Origin: Fennellomyces sp. T-0311
Lineage: Eukaryota; Mucoromycota; Mucoromycetes; Mucorales; Lichtheimiaceae
NCBI GenBank assembly: GCA_025266875.1
Contig: JALLLT010000128.1
Coordinates: forward strand, 1-21,465
Length of the DNA: 21,465 nucleotides
Direction: 5' to 3'
The position numbers and the translations under genes are program-made. Shown piece by piece: positions 19,339 through 21,465 of the stretch. Each line of letters begins with the position of its first letter. Within the stretch, counting starts at the first letter, position 1. The notes under the pieces are model-generated. The model was not told where the DNA came from, ran no database searches, and was given only the letters and a program-made list of their open reading frames with translations.

Positions 19339-19410
19339 TCCTCTATGGTCCAGTGGTCAGGATCCCTGTCTTTCACACAGGTGGCCCGGGTTCGATTCCC
19401 GGTGGGGGAA
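19339..19410 (+). tRNA. tRNA-Glu (anticodon UUC)
   Basis: A 72 nt cloverleaf without intron. The acceptor TCCTCTA pairs with TGGGGGA (19403-19409), with G-U pairs allowed. The anticodon stem CCTGT/ACAGG encloses loop CTTTCAC with anticodon TTC at 19372-19374. The T stem CCGGG/CCCGG encloses TTCGATT. Internal promoter boxes are visible: the A box in TGGTCCAGTGG and the B box GGTTCGATTCC. A TTTT run at about 19417-19420 can end RNA polymerase III transcription. TATAAAAA at 19291-19298, about 45 bp upstream, could be an upstream polymerase III TATA element. No mature CCA is encoded, as in eukaryotes. Element C ends 58 bp upstream. Confidence 0.95.
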
Positions 19411-19697
19411 ATAATCCTTTTATATATGTCATCTTTGTAGTTTGGGCATTGTTGTGTTGTCGTAGCCATTCTGGCGGGCTTCTTTGTATTTCTCTTTTTG
19501 GACAAGTCGTTCGTGGTATCTCTTTGTTGCACAGCAACGCGCTGTTGCACGAATATTACTCACAACGCGTTCATCCCTTTTAGACCCCAGCATGACTCAC
19601 ACATATTCACCTTGCTGTCCATATTACTCATACCATAGTCATTACACGCATTATTACAGATAATACTTTATTAGCTAGAATATATAAATATCCCCAT
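19411..19697. other. Spacer after the tRNA gene, possible LTR remnant
   Basis: No gene. A TATATAAATA at 19681-19690 followed by AATAAA near 19709, in front of the foldback, is the order of promoter and poly(A) signals in an LTR, but no LTR boundaries, primer-binding site or coding region are visible. Short repeats: ATATTACTCA occurs at about 19554 and 19621. Confidence 0.35.
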
Positions 19698-19878
19698 AGA
19701 CAAAAGAAATAAACGTTATCTATCTACTTCTCTCTCAAACCTCTTTTCTGTTATTGGCCACGGATCTATCCGCCAAAAAGTGACACGACAGTGTCACTTG
19801 TTGGCAGTTAGACTGTAGCCAATAACAGATCAAAGGTTTGAAAGAGAAGTTGTCAGATAATGTTTATTCTTTTAGTCT
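19698..19878. repeat. Long imperfect foldback, arms of about 89 bp around a 4 nt loop
   Basis: The left arm (19698-19786) and the right arm (19791-19878) are inverted copies with scattered mismatches. The core AAGTGACAC-GACA-GTGTCACTT is perfect, and the outer parts include TAAACGTTATCT against AGATAATGTTTA and CTGTTATTGGC against GCCAATAACAG. The right arm stops exactly where the Harbinger element begins, so the original palindrome was probably longer. It could be a foldback/MITE or two LTR ends in inverted order. Confidence 0.8.
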
Positions 19879-19880
19879 AA

Positions 19881-21108
19881 GAGCATTTCCAGTGGTTACT
19901 GTATATGACTCTCTAAATTTGCCATGACTTCAGCAAAAAAATTTTCATAACCCGATCAATTCCACAGCGGATACTCTATTTTTATTGCTCTGCAAAAATA
20001 AAGCTCGCATTGTGCCTGCATAACTATTTACTATTTTCTGTTTACCTTAATTCTATTATTACAATGTTTACAGTTCTCGACTATTATCAAATGTTCCTCG
20101 AAGAAGATGAATGGATGATGAATGACGAGGAAGATGGAAGACAATCGCGCATTCATGTTCGTCGCATGTTGGAAGAGATGGACGAAGAGGAGCAACAACC
20201 AAAGCATGTTTACCAAGGCTCAAGTCCAGGTCGTCGATCCAGTAAACCACGTGATTGCATATACAGACATCAACGCCTTTATGCTGATTATTTCGCGGAC
20301 GAGCCAGTATACGATGAAAATGACTTTCACCGTCGGTTCTATATGCGTCGCAGCCTGTTTCTTCATATTGTCGATGCAATTGAAAAGCATGATTCATATT
20401 TCCAGCTGAAGTACGATGCTGCCAGAAAACGTGGACTCTCACCTCTCCAAAAGGTAACTGCAGCGATCAGACAGCTGGCCTATGGTGTATCACCCAATGC
20501 AGCCAATGAATACTTGAGGATAGCTGAAAGTACCGTAATGGAGAGTTTGAAGCGTTTCTGTGCGGCTGTTATTGAAGTATTTGGTACCACTTACTTGCGT
20601 GAGCCAACTACTGCCGATTTGGAACGTTTGCTGGCGAAAGGAGAGGAGCGTGGCTTTCCGGGAATGATCAGCTCCATCAACTGTACTCATTGGACATGGA
20701 AAAACTGTCCAACTGCATGGCATGGTCAGTATGCAGGCAAGGAAGGTGAACCAACTGTCGTTCTAGAAGCAGTCGTATCGTATGACTTGTGGATTTGGCA
20801 TGCATTTTTTGGTCTTCCTGGCACCTTGAACGACATCAATGTTCTTGATCGGTCGCCAGTTTTCCACAACCTCATCAATGGTCGTCCACCTTCTGTTGAA
20901 TTTGTGGTGAATGATAACCAGTACGACATGGCATACTATCTTGCTGATGGTATTTATCCAAAATGGGCAACTTTGGTACAAACCATCTCACAGCCAAAGG
21001 CTAAAAAAAAGAAGGTAGACTACAGTACATATCATTTACGTGAGAGAATAGTGTATATTAAACCAATCGATGTAGTTATTCGCAAAGCTACAGGAGGCGT
21101 ATCGCAAA
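19881..21108 (+). mobile_element. PIF/Harbinger DNA transposon, left part
   Basis: GAGCATTTCCAGTGGTTACT at 19881 resembles PIF/Harbinger terminal repeats and is preceded by TAA (19878-19880), a typical 3 bp target for this superfamily. The HARBI1-like gene follows. The right end and second target copy are not in the window because the gene is broken near 21109. The second gene usual for these elements (Myb-like) is not seen. Confidence 0.6.
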
Positions 21109-21186
21109 CTTGGGCTACGCGTTTCAGAATTTTTACGGGTGAGCTACTCCAGATTCAGATTCCGAAAGCAAATTTTACGGGTGTGA
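20064..21186 (+). pseudogene. PIF/Harbinger (HARBI1/plant-transposon-type) transposase, truncated
   Basis: DDE nuclease family of PIF/Harbinger elements. Exon 1 is 20064-21014, a 61 nt GT-AG intron follows (21015-21075), and exon 2 restores the family text as KKK|LFAKLQEAYRK. Family similarity ends there at about 21108, and the frame stops at TGA 21184-21186, so the segment with the third acidic residue (family VERAFG) is missing. Other family blocks are present: YADYFADEPVY, LQKVTAAIRQLAYG, HWTWKNCP, AFFGLPGTLNDINVL and YYLADGIYPKWA. The first catalytic Asp of the SIDC motif is Asn here (AAC, 20679-20681). The ATG at 20064 is used; a stop-free extension to 20010 has no ATG. Both defects suggest no nuclease activity. 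Confidence 0.8.
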
Positions 21187-21245
21187 CTTCACAATTTAAA
21201 TAGTTTTACGGATGATGGACTTAGTGCATAAGGGATTTTACGGGT
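21131..21245 (+). repeat. Four direct TTTTACGG(G/A)T repeats
   Basis: Copies at 21131-21140, 21173-21182, 21204-21213 (GGAT variant) and 21236-21245, spaced 42, 31 and 32 bp. They begin just after the point where the Harbinger gene loses family similarity, so they look like subterminal repeats of another, unidentified inserted sequence. Confidence 0.75.
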
Positions 21246-21465
21246 TACATACTCTATGGTCTCAAGAATGCAAGTTGTTGTATCCACAACATGAGTATGG
21301 CTTATGCATCATTTACCCTTGTTTGCTTATTGACAACGGGTTACTTTAATTTTCCGATCTACAGCCACATCCCTGTCTTGACATGCGTTCATTGTAATAA
21401 CCTTGCCTATCTTAGTGAAACCCACATAACCCTGGTTACCACAGCGGTTCATGTGCCTTACAACC
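21225..21465 (+). CDS. Open frame running off the window, possible start of another transposase gene
   Basis: A plus-strand frame is open from 21225 to the window end, with ATG at 21291 giving at least 58 residues. A hydrophobic block is followed by FNFP and a C-x2-C pair (LTCVHCNNLAYL). The order weakly resembles the N-terminal part of the Tnp2-like proteins here (hydrophobic block, FNFP, then ACSKCHAIYLL in element A). The evidence is short and could be chance; upstream exons, if any, are not resolved. Confidence 0.25.

Noticed and set aside
19269..19550. Minus-strand open frame of 93 codons
   Set aside because: It is antisense to the tRNA gene and ends in the element C terminal repeat.
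20010..20063. Extended N-terminus for the Harbinger gene
   Set aside because: The extension has no ATG; the first in-frame ATG is at 20064.

Overview
The window looks like a repeat-dense stretch of a fungal chromosome. The genes carry many short GT-AG introns of 49 to 66 nt, there is a eukaryotic tRNA-Glu gene with internal A and B boxes, and almost every protein belongs to a eukaryotic transposon family. The mix of Tnp2-type CACTA transposases, a Gln-rich LINE-like ORF1 and a PIF/Harbinger nuclease fits an early-diverging fungus such as a member of the Mucorales. The taxon is inferred from family resemblance only. No ordinary host protein-coding gene is visible; the tRNA gene is the only clear host gene.

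Layout from left to right. Positions 1-3918 are most of a CACTA-like element (element A). It has an intact four-exon transposase gene on the minus strand, and its other end lies outside the window. Positions 3919-5300 are a fragment of a LINE-like ORF1 cut by transposons on both sides, with one in-frame TAG. Positions 5301-19280 are a 13,980 bp CACTA element (element C) with perfect 25 bp terminal inverted repeats starting CACTG and a 3 bp target duplication GCG. A second complete CACTA element (element B, 11242-17726, 6,485 bp, imperfect 23 bp repeats starting CACTG, target duplication ATT) sits inside the transposase gene of element C. Positions 19339-19410 are tRNA-Glu(UUC). Positions 19698-19878 are a long foldback cut by a PIF/Harbinger element (from 19881). 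The Harbinger transposase gene is itself broken near 21109 by an unidentified sequence with four TTTTACGG(G/A)T repeats.

Elements B and C share one plan: a plus-strand gene for a coiled-coil, basic, acidic accessory protein converges on a minus-strand gene for a Tnp2-like transposase. The two accessory proteins are strongly diverged, but each has four exons with three phase-0 introns at matching places, so they appear to be one family. By analogy with plant En/Spm the transposase would cut the ends and the accessory protein would bind subterminal repeats; that division of labour is inference. The transposase genes of B (two 1-nt deletions) and C (nested insertion plus one 1-nt deletion) are broken, whereas that of A is open throughout and could act in trans.

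Relative order of events: LINE first, then A into the LINE; C into the interval between the LINE fragment and the tRNA gene; B into C after C was in place; Harbinger into the foldback; the unidentified sequence into Harbinger.
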